Notes: generated from the sequence alone by a model not told the origin. A DNA stretch of 64,000 bases from Mesorhizobium sp. M7A.F.Ca.US.008.03.1.1 (GCF_003997495.1 NZ_RZRU01000002.1:470559-534558), one strand, 5' to 3'. Positions 34,240 through 43,800 are shown, counted from the stretch's first letter. Made by a program: numbers and translations.

Positions 34240-34665
34240 AGTCTTTATCTTCTCCTAGCGGCCGAACTTCAAAGCCGCGTAAGCTGTCGGACCAGTCAAA
34301 TCGGATGCGCTCGCTTATGAAACGCGCTTCACCGGGCCAGTAACTGCATCAACTCGTTTCGTTTGGTGTATGTCGTTGCCCCAAAACCGGGTTCCCCCTT
34401 TTGGGCGACATGCATTAAGTCCAGATTAACCCTGATATCTGTGGCAGGCGGGCTGCCTGTCCAGTGACCAGTACCTCACATCGCTTATTTCCCGTCGACG
34501 CGGGTTCGGGTTAACGTTTCGAATCGTCCTGATTCCGCCAATCTGCCAGAAGGTCAAGCGCCTCTCGCATGATTCGCATCAAAAAAGCGAATCAATTACC
34601 CCGACTTAGCCCGTTACGCGCCATTTGGACGCGCAACGACGCTTTCTCAATTCACTCGCTTCCAA
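34240..34665. other. dnaG-rpoD intergenic region
   Basis: 426 bases with no gene. They should hold the rpoD promoter on the minus strand; a CTTGAC box is seen at about 34551-34556 but no convincing -10. A palindromic intergenic element lies at 34369-34412. Confidence 0.6.
34369..34412. repeat. Rhizobiales-type palindromic intergenic element
   Basis: Imperfect arms ATGTCGTTGCCCCAAAA and TTTTGGGCGACAT around CCGGGTTCCCCC. The layout (xxxAAAACCGxxx in an ATGTCG/CGACAT palindrome) resembles 8687-8737 and the mosaic elements common in Mesorhizobium gaps. Confidence 0.6.
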
Positions 34666-36600
34666 CTAAGCTCGCCCTGCCCTGCCCGAGGAGACGCCGA
34701 ACCCTTCGATCAGCGCTTCCGTGGCCTGCACATCCTGGAATTGCGCCTGAATTTCGATCAGGTGCCGGTAGTTTTCGTCTGTGGGATCGGTGGCGAGCGC
34801 CGCTTCCGCCTGTTTCAGTTCCTTATGTAAGGTGCGCGCGCTGCGCTGCAAGTGCAACGCCTGGCTGAAAGCATCGCGAGCATCTTCAAGGGCAGCAGTC
34901 TCCAGCGCCGGCCATTGCCGCATTCGCCGGATCAGCCCGATGGCCCGCTCCCAGATCTCGGCGCAGCCGGCGCGTTCGATCGTCGCAATCACCGCCTGCC
35001 GGTCATTGGCCATGTCATGCGCCATTGCATCGAGGATCGCCGCATGCAGCCGCTTCAGATCGGAGTTGGCGAGATCGAGGAACTCGATATGGGCGAAATT
35101 CTCGTCGATCAGCGCCGGATGGTTGATCAGTGCGACTATGATCGTCGCCTCACGCACCGACATCCCCTCACTGCCGCGTTTGACCAAAGCGGACTGGCCG
35201 AGGCTTTCGGTGATCGCCATGCGGCCGCTGCCGGCCTTGGCGAACTGCCCGCCGGGCGCGGCCGTCTTGCCCTGGCCCTGTTTCCAGTCCTGCCGAGGTT
35301 GCCGGGCACTGCGCTGCGAGCCGAAGAAGCTCAGCACACGCTCCCGCATCTCCTGCTGGTAATGGTACCGCAGGCTTTCGTCGCGGATGCGGCTGGTCAG
35401 TTCGCGCAGCGTCTTCTCGAGTTCGGCCCGCCGCTCCGGCGTGTCGAAGACGCCGCCCGCCGTCTCACGCATCCACAAAAGGTCGACCAGCGGCCGCGCC
35501 TCGGCCAGAACGCGGCGAAATGCATCCGGTCCTTCGGCCTTGACCAGATCATCGGGATCCTTACCTTCCGGCAGCAGCGCGAAACGCGCCGAGCGGCCAG
35601 CCTGCACAGATGGCAGCGCCATATCGGCGGCCCGCCACGCTGCCTTCAGCCCGGCCTTGTCGCCGTCGAAGCACAGCATCGGCTCCGGCGCCATGCGCCA
35701 GAGCAGTTCGAGCTGGTTCTCGGTAAGCGCGGTGCCGAGCGGCGCCACGACATTCTCGAAGCCGGCCTGTGCCAGCGCGATGACATCCATATAGCCTTCG
35801 ACGGCAATCACCGTGCCGCCCTTGGCGAGCGCCTTGCGGGCGCGGGCAAAATTGTAGAGCACGTTGCCCTTGTGGAAGAGCTCTGTGTCGGGCGAGTTCA
35901 TATATTTGGCCAAAGCATCGGGGGCCAGCGCGCGGCCGCCGAAAGCGATGATCTTTCCGCGCGAATCCGGGATCGGGAACATGATGCGGTCGCGGAACCA
36001 GTCATAGGAAACCGGAATGTCGTCGCCATGGCGCACCAGCCCGCAGGCCTCGATATCGGCTTTCGGCACGCCCTTGGCGGCGAGATGCTCCTTCAGCGCA
36101 TTGCGGCTGTCGGGCGCAAAACCGAGCCGGAACGATTGCTGCGTCGCCGGCGTCAGTCCGCGGTCGCGCAAATAGGCACGTGCCTTGGCGCCTTCCGGCC
36201 CCTGCAGCCGTTCCTGGAAGAAGGCGGTCGCCATCTCCATGACGTCGGTCAGGCTGGCGCGTTCTTTTTCGCGCCGCTCCTCCTGCGCATCGCGAACCGG
36301 CATCGGCACGCCGGCCATGTCGGCGATCTTTTCGACCGCTTCGGGGAAGCTCATCCCGTCGAGTTCGGTGAGGAACTTGAAATGGTCGCCCGAAACCGAA
36401 CAGCCGAAACAGTGGTAGCGGCCCTTCTTGTCCTCGCAGTGGAAGGAAGGGCTCTTCTCGCCATGAAACGGGCAGCACGCCCAATAGTCGCCGCGGGGCG
36501 CGTTGGTCTTCTTGCGATCCCACGCGACGCGCTGGCCGATCACCGATGAAATCGGCACGCGGTCGCGTATCTCGTCGAGGAAGGCGGGTGGAAAGCGCAT
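34666..36600 (-). CDS. dnaG: DNA primase DnaG
   Basis: A 644-residue primase. The N-terminal CHC2 zinc ribbon is CPFHGEKSPSFHCEDKKGRYHCFGC (residues about 41-65). The Toprim domain has VIAVEGYMDVIALAQAG and DGDKAG (residues about 270-325). The C-terminal helical part binds DnaB. It makes RNA primers at the replication fork. Length and order next to rpoD fit the family. Confidence 0.97.
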   Translation of the reverse strand: MRFPPAFLDEIRDRVPISSVIGQRVAWDRKKTNAPRGDYWACCPFHGEKSPSFHCEDKKGRYHCFGCSVSGDHFKFLTELDGMSFPEAVEKIADMAGVPMPVRDAQEERREKERASLTDVMEMATAFFQERLQGPEGAKARAYLRDRGLTPATQQSFRLGFAPDSRNALKEHLAAKGVPKADIEACGLVRHGDDIPVSYDWFRDRIMFPIPDSRGKIIAFGGRALAPDALAKYMNSPDTELFHKGNVLYNFARARKALAKGGTVIAVEGYMDVIALAQAGFENVVAPLGTALTENQLELLWRMAPEPMLCFDGDKAGLKAAWRAADMALPSVQAGRSARFALLPEGKDPDDLVKAEGPDAFRRVLAEARPLVDLLWMRETAGGVFDTPERRAELEKTLRELTSRIRDESLRYHYQQEMRERVLSFFGSQRSARQPRQDWKQGQGKTAAPGGQFAKAGSGRMAITESLGQSALVKRGSEGMSVREATIIVALINHPALIDENFAHIEFLDLANSDLKRLHAAILDAMAHDMANDRQAVIATIERAGCAEIWERAIGLIRRMRQWPALETAALEDARDAFSQALHLQRSARTLHKELKQAEAALATDPTDENYRHLIEIQAQFQDVQATEALIEGFGVSSGRAGRA

Positions 36601-36683
36601 CGGGGAACTCGTTTCCCCACCATATAATCATGCCTGCGAAGCCCGACGACCCCTAATACGGGCCATACCCGGTTTCCACAGGC

Positions 36684-36715
36684 AAAAGAGGCGACCGTTG
36701 CCGGCCGCCTCTTTT
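36684..36715 (-). terminator. Terminator of the RcnB-like gene
   Basis: A 10-bp outer stem (AAAAGAGGCG with its complement) with flanking A/T runs, lying just after the stop at 36738 on the minus strand. Confidence 0.75.
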
Positions 36716-36737
36716 CCAATATCCGCCTGGGGGTCGA

Positions 36738-37109
36738 TTAATGCGCGGCAAGCGCGCCGAAGATGACGCCGGAGAGCACACCGACCAGCACATAGTCGTT
36801 GCCGACGCGGATCCATTCCTGGCCGCGGCCGGGACGATGCAGGCCGTAGCGGCCATAATCGCGGATCGGCTGGTGGCGCTTCCAGCTGGAATATTTCTGG
36901 CCATTGCGCCAGTTGTTGCGCTTCACGACGACGACCTTCTTCTTGAAGACCCGCTTCCTCACATCGCTGTGGTGGCCGGGCTTCTGCCAGTCGACGTGAC
37001 TGTAATTCGACTGCGGCGCGTTCGGCGCGTTCAGCGGTGCGGCCTGGCCGGTGAGCGACGTGGCGGCCAGCATCGAGAAAGCGAGTGCGGAAAGGACAAT
37101 GCGTTTCAT
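36738..37109 (-). CDS. RcnB-like small exported protein
   Basis: A 123-residue protein with a signal peptide (residues 1-23, ending GQA) and a mature basic part (KRVFKKKVVVVKRNNWRNGQKYSSWKRHQ, then IRDYGRYGLHRPGRGQEWIRVGNDYVLVG). The pattern IRDYGRYGL..P..G.EW..VGNDYVLV is that of RcnB family proteins. The C-terminal 15 residues are hydrophobic. RcnB in E. coli acts in Ni/Co export, but in rhizobia this family is poorly studied, so the metal link is uncertain. Confidence 0.85.
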   Translation of the reverse strand: MKRIVLSALAFSMLAATSLTGQAAPLNAPNAPQSNYSHVDWQKPGHHSDVRKRVFKKKVVVVKRNNWRNGQKYSSWKRHQPIRDYGRYGLHRPGRGQEWIRVGNDYVLVGVLSGVIFGALAAH

Positions 37110-37496
37110 GAGAAGTCTCCTTGGTTGTCGATATCAAAGCAATAGCGGCCCATCGATGAACCGAAACTGAACGCACGGATTACAATTGTGTAATGAATTC
37201 CTTGATTTACCAAAGAAAGCTGAACATGCCCGCAAGGGCAGGAACCAGTCGCATCGCAAACTCGGCCCATCCGCCGCTTCGCGCCCGCCCCGCAATGCAA
37301 CCATTTTCGTGTCCGTCCATTTTCCGACACCGCCCGTCGCGCGGCAACGGCCCTTGAAATCGACAAGATTTTATTATCCGGCTAAAATATTCGAGTTATT
37401 ATAAGTCACCGCCATGAACATGATTCGTACCCTCGTTTTCCCCTCTGATCGCCACACGAAACAGGGCGCGCATCCTGTTTGCACGCGGGGGACGAA
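37110..37496. other. Intergenic region between divergent genes
   Basis: 387 bases between the RcnB-like and Na/Pi genes with no supported gene. The stretch 37355-37405 is AT-rich (TTTTATTATCCGGCTAAAATATTCGAG) and probably carries the promoter of the Na/Pi gene. Confidence 0.5.
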
Positions 37497-39161
37497 ATGA
37501 GCGGGTCCGTCGTCCTTCTGCATCTGGCCGGCGCCGTGGCGCTGATGCTGTTTGCCACCCGCATGGTGAAGACCGGCGTAGAGCGCGCCTATGGCGACGT
37601 GCTGCGCCATCGCCTGCGCGCCACCATGCGCAATCCGATCATGGCGGTGCTGGCCGGCACCGGCCTTGCCATCGCCCTGCAGAGCTCCACCGCCGTCACG
37701 CTGCTGGTCGGTTCCTTCGCCGGCTCTGGCATCGTCTCGGGCGCCGCGGGCCAATTGGCAGTGCGCGGAGCCGAGATCGGCTCGGCGCTGGTGGTCAAGC
37801 TGCTGACCTTCGACCTCACCTTGCTGGTGCCGCTGTGCCTGATTACCGGCACGGTGATGTTCATGGCCACCGAGCGGCGCGACTGGCGCCAGTCCGGCCG
37901 CATCCTCGTCGGCATCGGCCTTCTGATCCTGTCGCTGGAGATGATCGGCCAGGCGTCGGAGCCGCTGCGCAACAGCCAGCTCATGCCGGTCATCATCAAC
38001 TACTTCTCGACCGATTCCATCACCGCCTATCTGCTGGCGGCACTGATCACCTGGCTGTTCCAGTCGAGCATCGCGGCGGTGCTGTTGATGGCGACGCTGG
38101 CAGGCCGTGGCCTGATCACGCCCGAACTCGGTGTCGTTCTCATCCTCGGCGTCAATCTCGGCTCCTCGATCATCGCGCCGATGCTGACCCGCTCGTCGAG
38201 CCCCGAAGTGCGCGTGGTGCCGATCGGCAATCTCCTGATGCGCGGGCTTGGCTCGCTGGTCATGCTGATCCTGGTCATGATCTTCAGGCCGCACTTCGCC
38301 TTTCTCGGTTCGACGGCGGCGGATCAGATCGTCAATGCCCACATCCTGTTCAATGTGCTGATCCTGCTCGCCGGCCTGCCGCTGGCAGGGTTCGTCTACC
38401 GCGCTTCGGAGAAGATCGTCGCAGTTGGCACCAAGCCCGTGCCGGCCACCTCGCTTGACGTCGTCGAGCTGTCCGCGCTCAACGAAAGCGCGCTCGACGT
38501 GCCAAGCCAGGCGCTGGCCAATGCCACCCGCGAGGTGGTGCGGGTCTGCGAGACGATAGAGATCATGCTCAAGCGCATCATCGAGCTCTACGAAAGTACC
38601 GATGCCGACAAGATCAAAGCGCTGGCCGCACTCGACGACCGCGTCGACCGCAAGCACGCCGCGATCAAGCTCTATCTCGCCAAGTTGACCAGGAACCCGT
38701 TGACCGAGGACGAGGCGCTGCGCTGCCAGGAACTGATCGGCGCCTGCGTCAAGCTCGAGCAGGTCGGCGACATCATCGTGCGCAACATGTTGGTGCACGT
38801 GAAGAAGAAGTTCGAGCGCGGGCTGGAATTCACCGACGAGGGCTGGGCCGAGCTGTGCGCCTTCCATGGCTCGGTGCTGGCCAATGCGCGGCTTGCCTTC
38901 AACGTTCTGGTGTCGCGCGATCCCGAGACCGCCCGCCAGTTGGTGCTGGAAAAAGACCGGCTTCGCGATCGCGAAAAGGAAACCAGCGCCAGCCATTTTG
39001 TTCGCCTGCGCGACGGCACCGCCAAGAGCGTCGAGACCAGCTCGATCCATCTGGACACCATCCGCGACCTGAAGCAGATCAATTCGCTGCTGGCCTCGAT
39101 GGCCTATCCGGTGCTTGAAGAGCGCGGCCTGCTCACTGGGTCGCGGTTGAAGGCGAGCTGA
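37497..39161 (+). CDS. Na/Pi cotransporter-family protein (NptA/PhoU-like)
   Basis: A 554-residue protein. The first half is an eight-or-more-helix Na/Pi symporter with paired QSST motifs (ALQSSTAVTLLVGSF, then WLFQSSIAAVLLMATL). The second half (from about residue 340) is a soluble, helical PhoU-like domain. It imports phosphate or an anion with sodium. The ATG at 37497 after GGGGGA is preferred to a TTG at 37479. Confidence 0.93.
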   Translation: MSGSVVLLHLAGAVALMLFATRMVKTGVERAYGDVLRHRLRATMRNPIMAVLAGTGLAIALQSSTAVTLLVGSFAGSGIVSGAAGQLAVRGAEIGSALVVKLLTFDLTLLVPLCLITGTVMFMATERRDWRQSGRILVGIGLLILSLEMIGQASEPLRNSQLMPVIINYFSTDSITAYLLAALITWLFQSSIAAVLLMATLAGRGLITPELGVVLILGVNLGSSIIAPMLTRSSSPEVRVVPIGNLLMRGLGSLVMLILVMIFRPHFAFLGSTAADQIVNAHILFNVLILLAGLPLAGFVYRASEKIVAVGTKPVPATSLDVVELSALNESALDVPSQALANATREVVRVCETIEIMLKRIIELYESTDADKIKALAALDDRVDRKHAAIKLYLAKLTRNPLTEDEALRCQELIGACVKLEQVGDIIVRNMLVHVKKKFERGLEFTDEGWAELCAFHGSVLANARLAFNVLVSRDPETARQLVLEKDRLRDREKETSASHFVRLRDGTAKSVETSSIHLDTIRDLKQINSLLASMAYPVLEERGLLTGSRLKAS

Positions 39162-39170
39162 TGAACAGCC

Positions 39171-39194
39171 GATCTCCCTCCTCCGTGGGGAGAT
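39171..39194. repeat. Short hairpin repeat (ATCTCCC...GGGAGAT)
   Basis: ATCTCCC (39172-39178) and GGGAGAT (39188-39194) form a hairpin in the gap between two genes. The sequence resembles the many ATCTCCCC/GGGGAGAT palindromes in rhizobial gaps and may help to terminate the Na/Pi transcript. Confidence 0.5.
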
Positions 39195-39306
39195 TGGCGC
39201 TTCATCGCCGTGCCCCATTGAAGAAAACCTAAACCGGCGCCAAAAATTTCTGGATTGCCCGCGAAGCCCATCCGTGGTTTGAGGCCCTTCCAGCTAAGGC
39301 TTCCCC

Positions 39307-40491
39307 ATGTCGCTTCCGCTCATCGCCCTGTTCATCGCTGCCTTTGCCTTCGGCACCACCGAATTCGTCATCGCCGGCGTGCTGCCGCAAGTGGCGGAGG
39401 GGCTCGGCGTCTCGGTTCCCTCGGCCGGCTATCTCGTCTCCGGCTATGCCTGCGGCATCGCCATTGGCGGTCCGCTGCTGGCGCTTGCCACCAAGTCGCT
39501 ATCGCGCAAGAGCTTGCTGCTCGGCCTCGCCATCGCCTTCACCATCGGCCAGGCGGCTTGCGCGCTGGCGCCCGACTTCACCTCGATGCTGCTGTTGCGT
39601 ATTGCCGTGGCGGTCGCGCATGGCGCCTATTTCGGCGTCGCCATGGTCGTCGCCGTCGGCCTCGTGCGCGAGGACCAGCGCGGCATGGCGGTTGCCGTCA
39701 TCCTGTCCGGCCTCACCGTCTCCAACGTCATCGGCGTGCCCGCCGGCACCGCGATCGGCAACATCTGGGGCTGGCGCGCGACCTTCTGGGTGATGTGCGC
39801 GCTGGGCGTGGCGGCAACGCTTGCGATGGCGGCACTTTTGCCGCGCACCACCGGATCGTCGGCCAGGCCAGCCGGTTTCGCCCGAGAGGTTCGCGTGCTG
39901 GCCCGCCAGCAGGTCTGGACCTCGCTGATCCTGATGCTGATGCTGATGATCGGCCAGTTCGGCCTGTTCACCTACATTACCCCGACACTGCTGGAGGTCA
40001 CCGGGCTCGACGAGAACCTGGTGCCGTGGGTGCTGCTGCTCAATGGCGTCGGCGCGACGCTCGGCGTCTTCCTCGGCGGCAAGCTCTCCGACTGGAAGCT
40101 GATGCCGTCATTGATCACCATGCTGGCCCTGCAGGCGGTGACGCTTGGCGTGATCTATGCCGTCAGCCCCTATCCCCTGCCGATGGTTGTGGCGATCGTC
40201 ATCTGGGGCGGTCTCAACTTCGCCATCGGCACACCGATCCAGACCCGCATCCTGGCCTGGACGGCCGACGCCTCGAACCTCGCCTCGTCGCTCATTCCGT
40301 CCGGCTTCAATGTCGGCATCGCGCTGGCCGCTTCGCTGGGCGCCGCCATGCTGAACAGCGGCTATGGCTATCGCAGCCTGCCATTGCTCGGCGTCATCGC
40401 CATGCTGGTCGCCGTGGCAGTGGCGCTCGCCTCTTATGTCTGGGAAGGGCGCAGCAACGCCACGCCGCCGCTGACGGCCCCGGCCGAATAG
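39307..40491 (+). CDS. MFS efflux transporter (DHA1 type)
   Basis: A 394-residue, 12-helix protein of the drug:H+ antiporter group, resembling sugar-efflux/arabinose-polymer exporters: FGTTEFVIAGVLPQVAEGLGVS at the start and GVPAGTAIGNIWGWRATFW after helix 4. It is likely an exporter of drugs or sugars. It converges on the P-type ATPase gene. Confidence 0.9.
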   Translation: MSLPLIALFIAAFAFGTTEFVIAGVLPQVAEGLGVSVPSAGYLVSGYACGIAIGGPLLALATKSLSRKSLLLGLAIAFTIGQAACALAPDFTSMLLLRIAVAVAHGAYFGVAMVVAVGLVREDQRGMAVAVILSGLTVSNVIGVPAGTAIGNIWGWRATFWVMCALGVAATLAMAALLPRTTGSSARPAGFAREVRVLARQQVWTSLILMLMLMIGQFGLFTYITPTLLEVTGLDENLVPWVLLLNGVGATLGVFLGGKLSDWKLMPSLITMLALQAVTLGVIYAVSPYPLPMVVAIVIWGGLNFAIGTPIQTRILAWTADASNLASSLIPSGFNVGIALAASLGAAMLNSGYGYRSLPLLGVIAMLVAVAVALASYVWEGRSNATPPLTAPAE

Positions 40492-40508
40492 ACCACGAAA
40501 CAAAACCT

Positions 40509-42719
40509 TCACCCGCGCCAGCGCAGCAGGCGCATGGCGTTGGCGGTGACCAGAACGGTGGCGCCGGTATCGGCCAGGATCGCCGGCCACAGGCCGGTGA
40601 TGCCCAAAATGGTGGTGACCAGGAACACCGCCTTCAGCCCGAGCGCCACGCTGATGTTCTGGCCGATATTGACCATCACCGCCCGCGACAGTTTTACCAT
40701 GCGTGCGACGTCCATGACGCGGCCATGCAGGATCGCCGCGTCGGCCGTTTCCAGCGCCACATCGGTGCCGCCACCCATGGCGATGCCGATATCGGCGGCG
40801 GCGAGCGCCGGCGCGTCGTTGATGCCGTCACCGACCTTGACCACCTTGAACCCCTCGCGCTGCAATTCGCCGACGATGCGCTGCTTGTCCTGCGGCAACA
40901 GCTCCGCCCGCGCCTCGATGCCGAGCGATGCGGCGATGGCTTGCGCCGTGCGGCGGTTGTCGCCGGTCAGCATCACCGCGCGGATGCCTTCGGCCTTGAG
41001 CGCCGCAATGCCGGCCGCCGCATCCGGCCGCGGCTCGTCGCGCATGGCGATCAGCCCAGCCACCACGCCATCGGCCACCAGCACCGACACGGTCTTGCCC
41101 TGGCCATTGAGGCTGTCGACGGCAAGGCGCTGCCCTTCAGTCATGTCGGAGCGTTCGCCCGCCGCCTGGCCGGAGCCGAGGAAGACGGCGACACCGCCAA
41201 CGCTGCCCTCAACACCCTTGCCCGAGATCGCCTTGGCCGCCAGGGCCGGCGGCACCGGCGCCTTGTCGGTCTTGGCCCTGTCGAGGATTGCCGTCGCCAG
41301 CGGATGGCTGGAGCCCTGCTCCAGCGCCGCCGCCAGCGACAGCACGCTGCGTTCATCGCGGCCATAGCCCATGATGTCGGTGACCACGGGCCTGCCCGCG
41401 GTCAGCGTCCCGGTCTTGTCGAAGGCGACCGCCGTGATCCGGCGAAAGCCTTCCAGCACCGCACCACCTTTCATCAACAGGCCACGCCGCGCGCCGGTAG
41501 CAAGGCCAGCGGCGATTGCTGCCGGCGTCGAGATGACCAGCGCGCAGGGGCAGCCGATCAGCAGGATCGCCAGGCCCTTGTAGATCCATTCATTCCAGTC
41601 GCCCCCGGCAAGCAGCGGTGGCAGCATCGCCACCAGCGCGCCAACCGCCAGCACCGCCGGCGTGTAGGTGCGTGAGAAGCGGTCGATAAAACGCTCGGTC
41701 GGCGCCTTGGCTTCCTGCGCCTCCTCCACCTGCCGCACCACCCGGGCGATGGTGTTGTCCGACGCGGCCGCCGTCACCCGCACCTTGAGCACGCCGTCGG
41801 TGCTGATCGTGCCGGCGAAGACGGCGTCCGCGACGCCCTTGCGCTTCGGCGTGCTCTCGCCGGTCACCGGCGCCTCGTCGATATCGCTCGCCCCTTCGAC
41901 AATCTCGCCATCGGCCGGAATGCGGTCGCCCGGCCGCACCACGATGACATCGCCGACCGCAAGTTGTTCGGCGGGAACCTCTGATGTGCCACCCGCCCGC
42001 TCGACCAGCGCGGTCTTCGGCACCAGATCGGCAAGCCCCTGGATGCTCGCCCGCGCCCGGCCGGCGGCGACACCTTCCAGAAGCTCGCCGATCAGGAACA
42101 GCACCACCACGGCGGCTGCCTCTTCCGTGGCGCCGATCATCACAGCACCTATCGCCGCTATGGTCATCAGCATCTCGATCGAGAACGGCGTACCGGCCAG
42201 CGCCGCCATCAGCGCACGCCGCGCGATCGGCACCAGGCCGACCAGCAAAGCGACCAGGAAGACCCAGCGCTCGGCCACTGGGAACAGATGGCCGATACCG
42301 TAGGCGGCGAGAAGCGCTGCCGCGCAAGCCAGCGTCAACGCCGTCCTGCGGGAACGCCACCACGCCTGCCCCGGCTCGGCATGGCCATGATCGTGATCGT
42401 GGCCCGCATGATCGTGGTCTTCATGGTCATTGTGGACGTGATCGGCGTGTGCCTTGTCTGACATCGGCGATACGTGCGCCTCGGCTCTGACGATGCCGTA
42501 GCCGAGCCTTGCCACCTGTTGCAGCACCTTGTCTTCCGGCAGTGCGCCGCCGTGGCTGACTGTCATGCTGGCGCCGGTCACCGAAACCGAGACATCGGCA
42601 ACGCCCTCGATGCGGCGCACCGCCGTATCGATCTTGGCCGCGCAGGAGGCGCAGTCCATGCCGCCGATCTTGAACCGTGTCTGCCCGATTGTTTCCCGCT
42701 TGAGGGGAGCCGTCATCAC
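40509..42719 (-). CDS. zntA: Zn/Cd/Pb-translocating P1B-type ATPase
   Basis: A 736-residue metal pump. Residues 10-75 form a heavy-metal-associated domain with GMDCASC. A His/Asp-rich stretch follows (DHVHNDHEDHDHAGHDHDHGH, about residues 90-115). The transmembrane metal site CPC lies in GCPCALVISTP, with the phosphorylated Asp in DKTGTLT, the SSHPLA motif and GDGINDAPALA. CPC with a His-rich head fits Zn2+/Cd2+/Pb2+ export. It is divergent from a MerR-type regulator and its promoter has the 19-bp spacer of MerR targets. Confidence 0.93.
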   Translation of the reverse strand: MMTAPLKRETIGQTRFKIGGMDCASCAAKIDTAVRRIEGVADVSVSVTGASMTVSHGGALPEDKVLQQVARLGYGIVRAEAHVSPMSDKAHADHVHNDHEDHDHAGHDHDHGHAEPGQAWWRSRRTALTLACAAALLAAYGIGHLFPVAERWVFLVALLVGLVPIARRALMAALAGTPFSIEMLMTIAAIGAVMIGATEEAAAVVVLFLIGELLEGVAAGRARASIQGLADLVPKTALVERAGGTSEVPAEQLAVGDVIVVRPGDRIPADGEIVEGASDIDEAPVTGESTPKRKGVADAVFAGTISTDGVLKVRVTAAASDNTIARVVRQVEEAQEAKAPTERFIDRFSRTYTPAVLAVGALVAMLPPLLAGGDWNEWIYKGLAILLIGCPCALVISTPAAIAAGLATGARRGLLMKGGAVLEGFRRITAVAFDKTGTLTAGRPVVTDIMGYGRDERSVLSLAAALEQGSSHPLATAILDRAKTDKAPVPPALAAKAISGKGVEGSVGGVAVFLGSGQAAGERSDMTEGQRLAVDSLNGQGKTVSVLVADGVVAGLIAMRDEPRPDAAAGIAALKAEGIRAVMLTGDNRRTAQAIAASLGIEARAELLPQDKQRIVGELQREGFKVVKVGDGINDAPALAAADIGIAMGGGTDVALETADAAILHGRVMDVARMVKLSRAVMVNIGQNISVALGLKAVFLVTTILGITGLWPAILADTGATVLVTANAMRLLRWRG

Positions 42720-42773
42720 ATCACCTGTCTGTCTTGCCCGCGCGGCGTCGCCGCATGGGTCTTGAATGCTGGC

Positions 42774-42804
42774 ACTGTAATTGCTCTAGTCACTAGAGCT
42801 TCAA
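42774..42804 (-). promoter_or_regulatory. MerR-type promoter and operator of zntA
   Basis: On the minus strand TTGAAG (-35, 42799-42804) and TACAGT (-10, 42774-42779) are 19 bases apart. Between them lies a perfect 8-bp dyad GCTCTAGT-C-ACTAGAGC (42783-42799). A long spacer with a dyad is the hallmark of MerR-regulated metal promoters. Confidence 0.85.
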
Positions 42805-42816
42805 GAGGCAAAATTC

Positions 42817-43234
42817 ATGTTTTCGATCGGTGATCTCTCACGCCGCACCGGGGTCAAGGTGCCGACCATCCGCTACTACGAGCAGATGGGCCTTGTTGCC
42901 GCACCCGAGCGCTCGGAAAGGCAACCAGCGCCGCTATTCCAGGCAGGAGCTGGAGCGGCTGGCCTTCATACGCCACGCCCGCGACCTCGGCTTCGCCGTC
43001 GAAGACATCCGCTCGCTGATCGAACTGAGCGGTCATCCCGAGCAGCCCTGCGGCCACGCCGATCGGATCGCCGAGGAACAGCTGATCTCGGTGCGGGAGA
43101 AGATTGCCCAGCTGAAGCGGCTGGAGGCCGAGCTCGAACGCATCGCCACCTGCTGCAATGGCCAGACGGTCGGCGACTGCTACGTCATCCGCGCGCTGTC
43201 CGACCACGCACTGTGCGCCGATGAGCACGGTTGA
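42817..43234 (+). pseudogene. Frameshifted MerR-family (ZntR/CadR/PbrR-like) regulator
   Basis: The first frame encodes MFSIGDLSRRTGVKVPTIRYYEQMGLVAAPERSE, a MerR helix-turn-helix. The continuation GNQRRYSRQELERLAFIRHARDLGF is in the next frame, reached by dropping one A in GGAAAGG near 42917-42921. That frame runs to 43234 and includes the coiled-coil and metal-binding tail (HPEQPCGHAD, then ATCCNGQTVGDC, with three Cys typical of metal sensors). The intact product would be about 138 residues. It is divergent from zntA. Either an inactivating mutation or a base-calling error is present. Confidence 0.85.
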
Positions 43235-43242
43235 GACACATC

Positions 43243-43800
43243 CTACAGCGCTATCCGGAACCGCAGGCTCTCCACCCCGCCATAGGCGGCGTCCTCGAAG
43301 AAGCGTTCGACGAGCTTGCCGCCATTGGCAAGGACCACCCTGTGTGATGCCGGATTGCCCGGCTTGGCGGTGATCTCGACATAGGGCAGGCCAACGGCCC
43401 TCGCCTCGTCCAGCATCAGCCGCAGCGCCTCGGTGGCGTAGCCGCGCCGCCGCTTCCACGGCACCACCGCATAGCCGATATGGCCAAGCACATGCGGCGG
43501 CAGTTCCGCCGTACCCTTCTGCCATCGGAAGCCGATCGAGCCTGACGCCTCGCCGTCCCAGATCCAGCGGCGGAAGCCCGGCAGGCGCGGCACCTTTCTG
43601 CCGTCGGGCAAGCTGATCGGACCGCCTTTGGCCTGGGGATCATCGAGGTCGGCGAGAAAAGCCACCGGATCCTTCTCGATTGCCGCAAGCTGCTCGCGCG
43701 TCGCTTCCAGCAATCGCACATTGTCCGGCGACCAGCCGCGCTCGAGCGCCGCCTTATAGGACGGCAGATGTTCAAGCGCGGGTTTGACGATTTCGATCAT
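43243..43800 (-). CDS. GNAT-family N-acetyltransferase
   Basis: A 185-residue acetyltransferase. The acetyl-CoA region is visible as HIGYAVVPWKRRRGYATEALRLMLDEARAVGLPYVEITAKPGNPASHRVVLANGG, which is the N-terminal part of motif A (V..W.RRGYATEAL). The substrate is unknown. It converges on merR, 8 bases apart. Confidence 0.9.
   Translation of the reverse strand: MIEIVKPALEHLPSYKAALERGWSPDNVRLLEATREQLAAIEKDPVAFLADLDDPQAKGGPISLPDGRKVPRLPGFRRWIWDGEASGSIGFRWQKGTAELPPHVLGHIGYAVVPWKRRRGYATEALRLMLDEARAVGLPYVEITAKPGNPASHRVVLANGGKLVERFFEDAAYGGVESLRFRIAL

Noticed and set aside
32260..34320. Long plus-strand open frame (about 690 codons) opposite rpoD
   Set aside because: It is the antisense of a complete sigma-70 gene and has His/Leu/Asp-rich sequence without any recognisable domain.
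39255..41675. 806-codon plus-strand open frame over the MFS and P-type ATPase genes
   Set aside because: It spans parts of two convincing genes in other frames and has no domain of its own.
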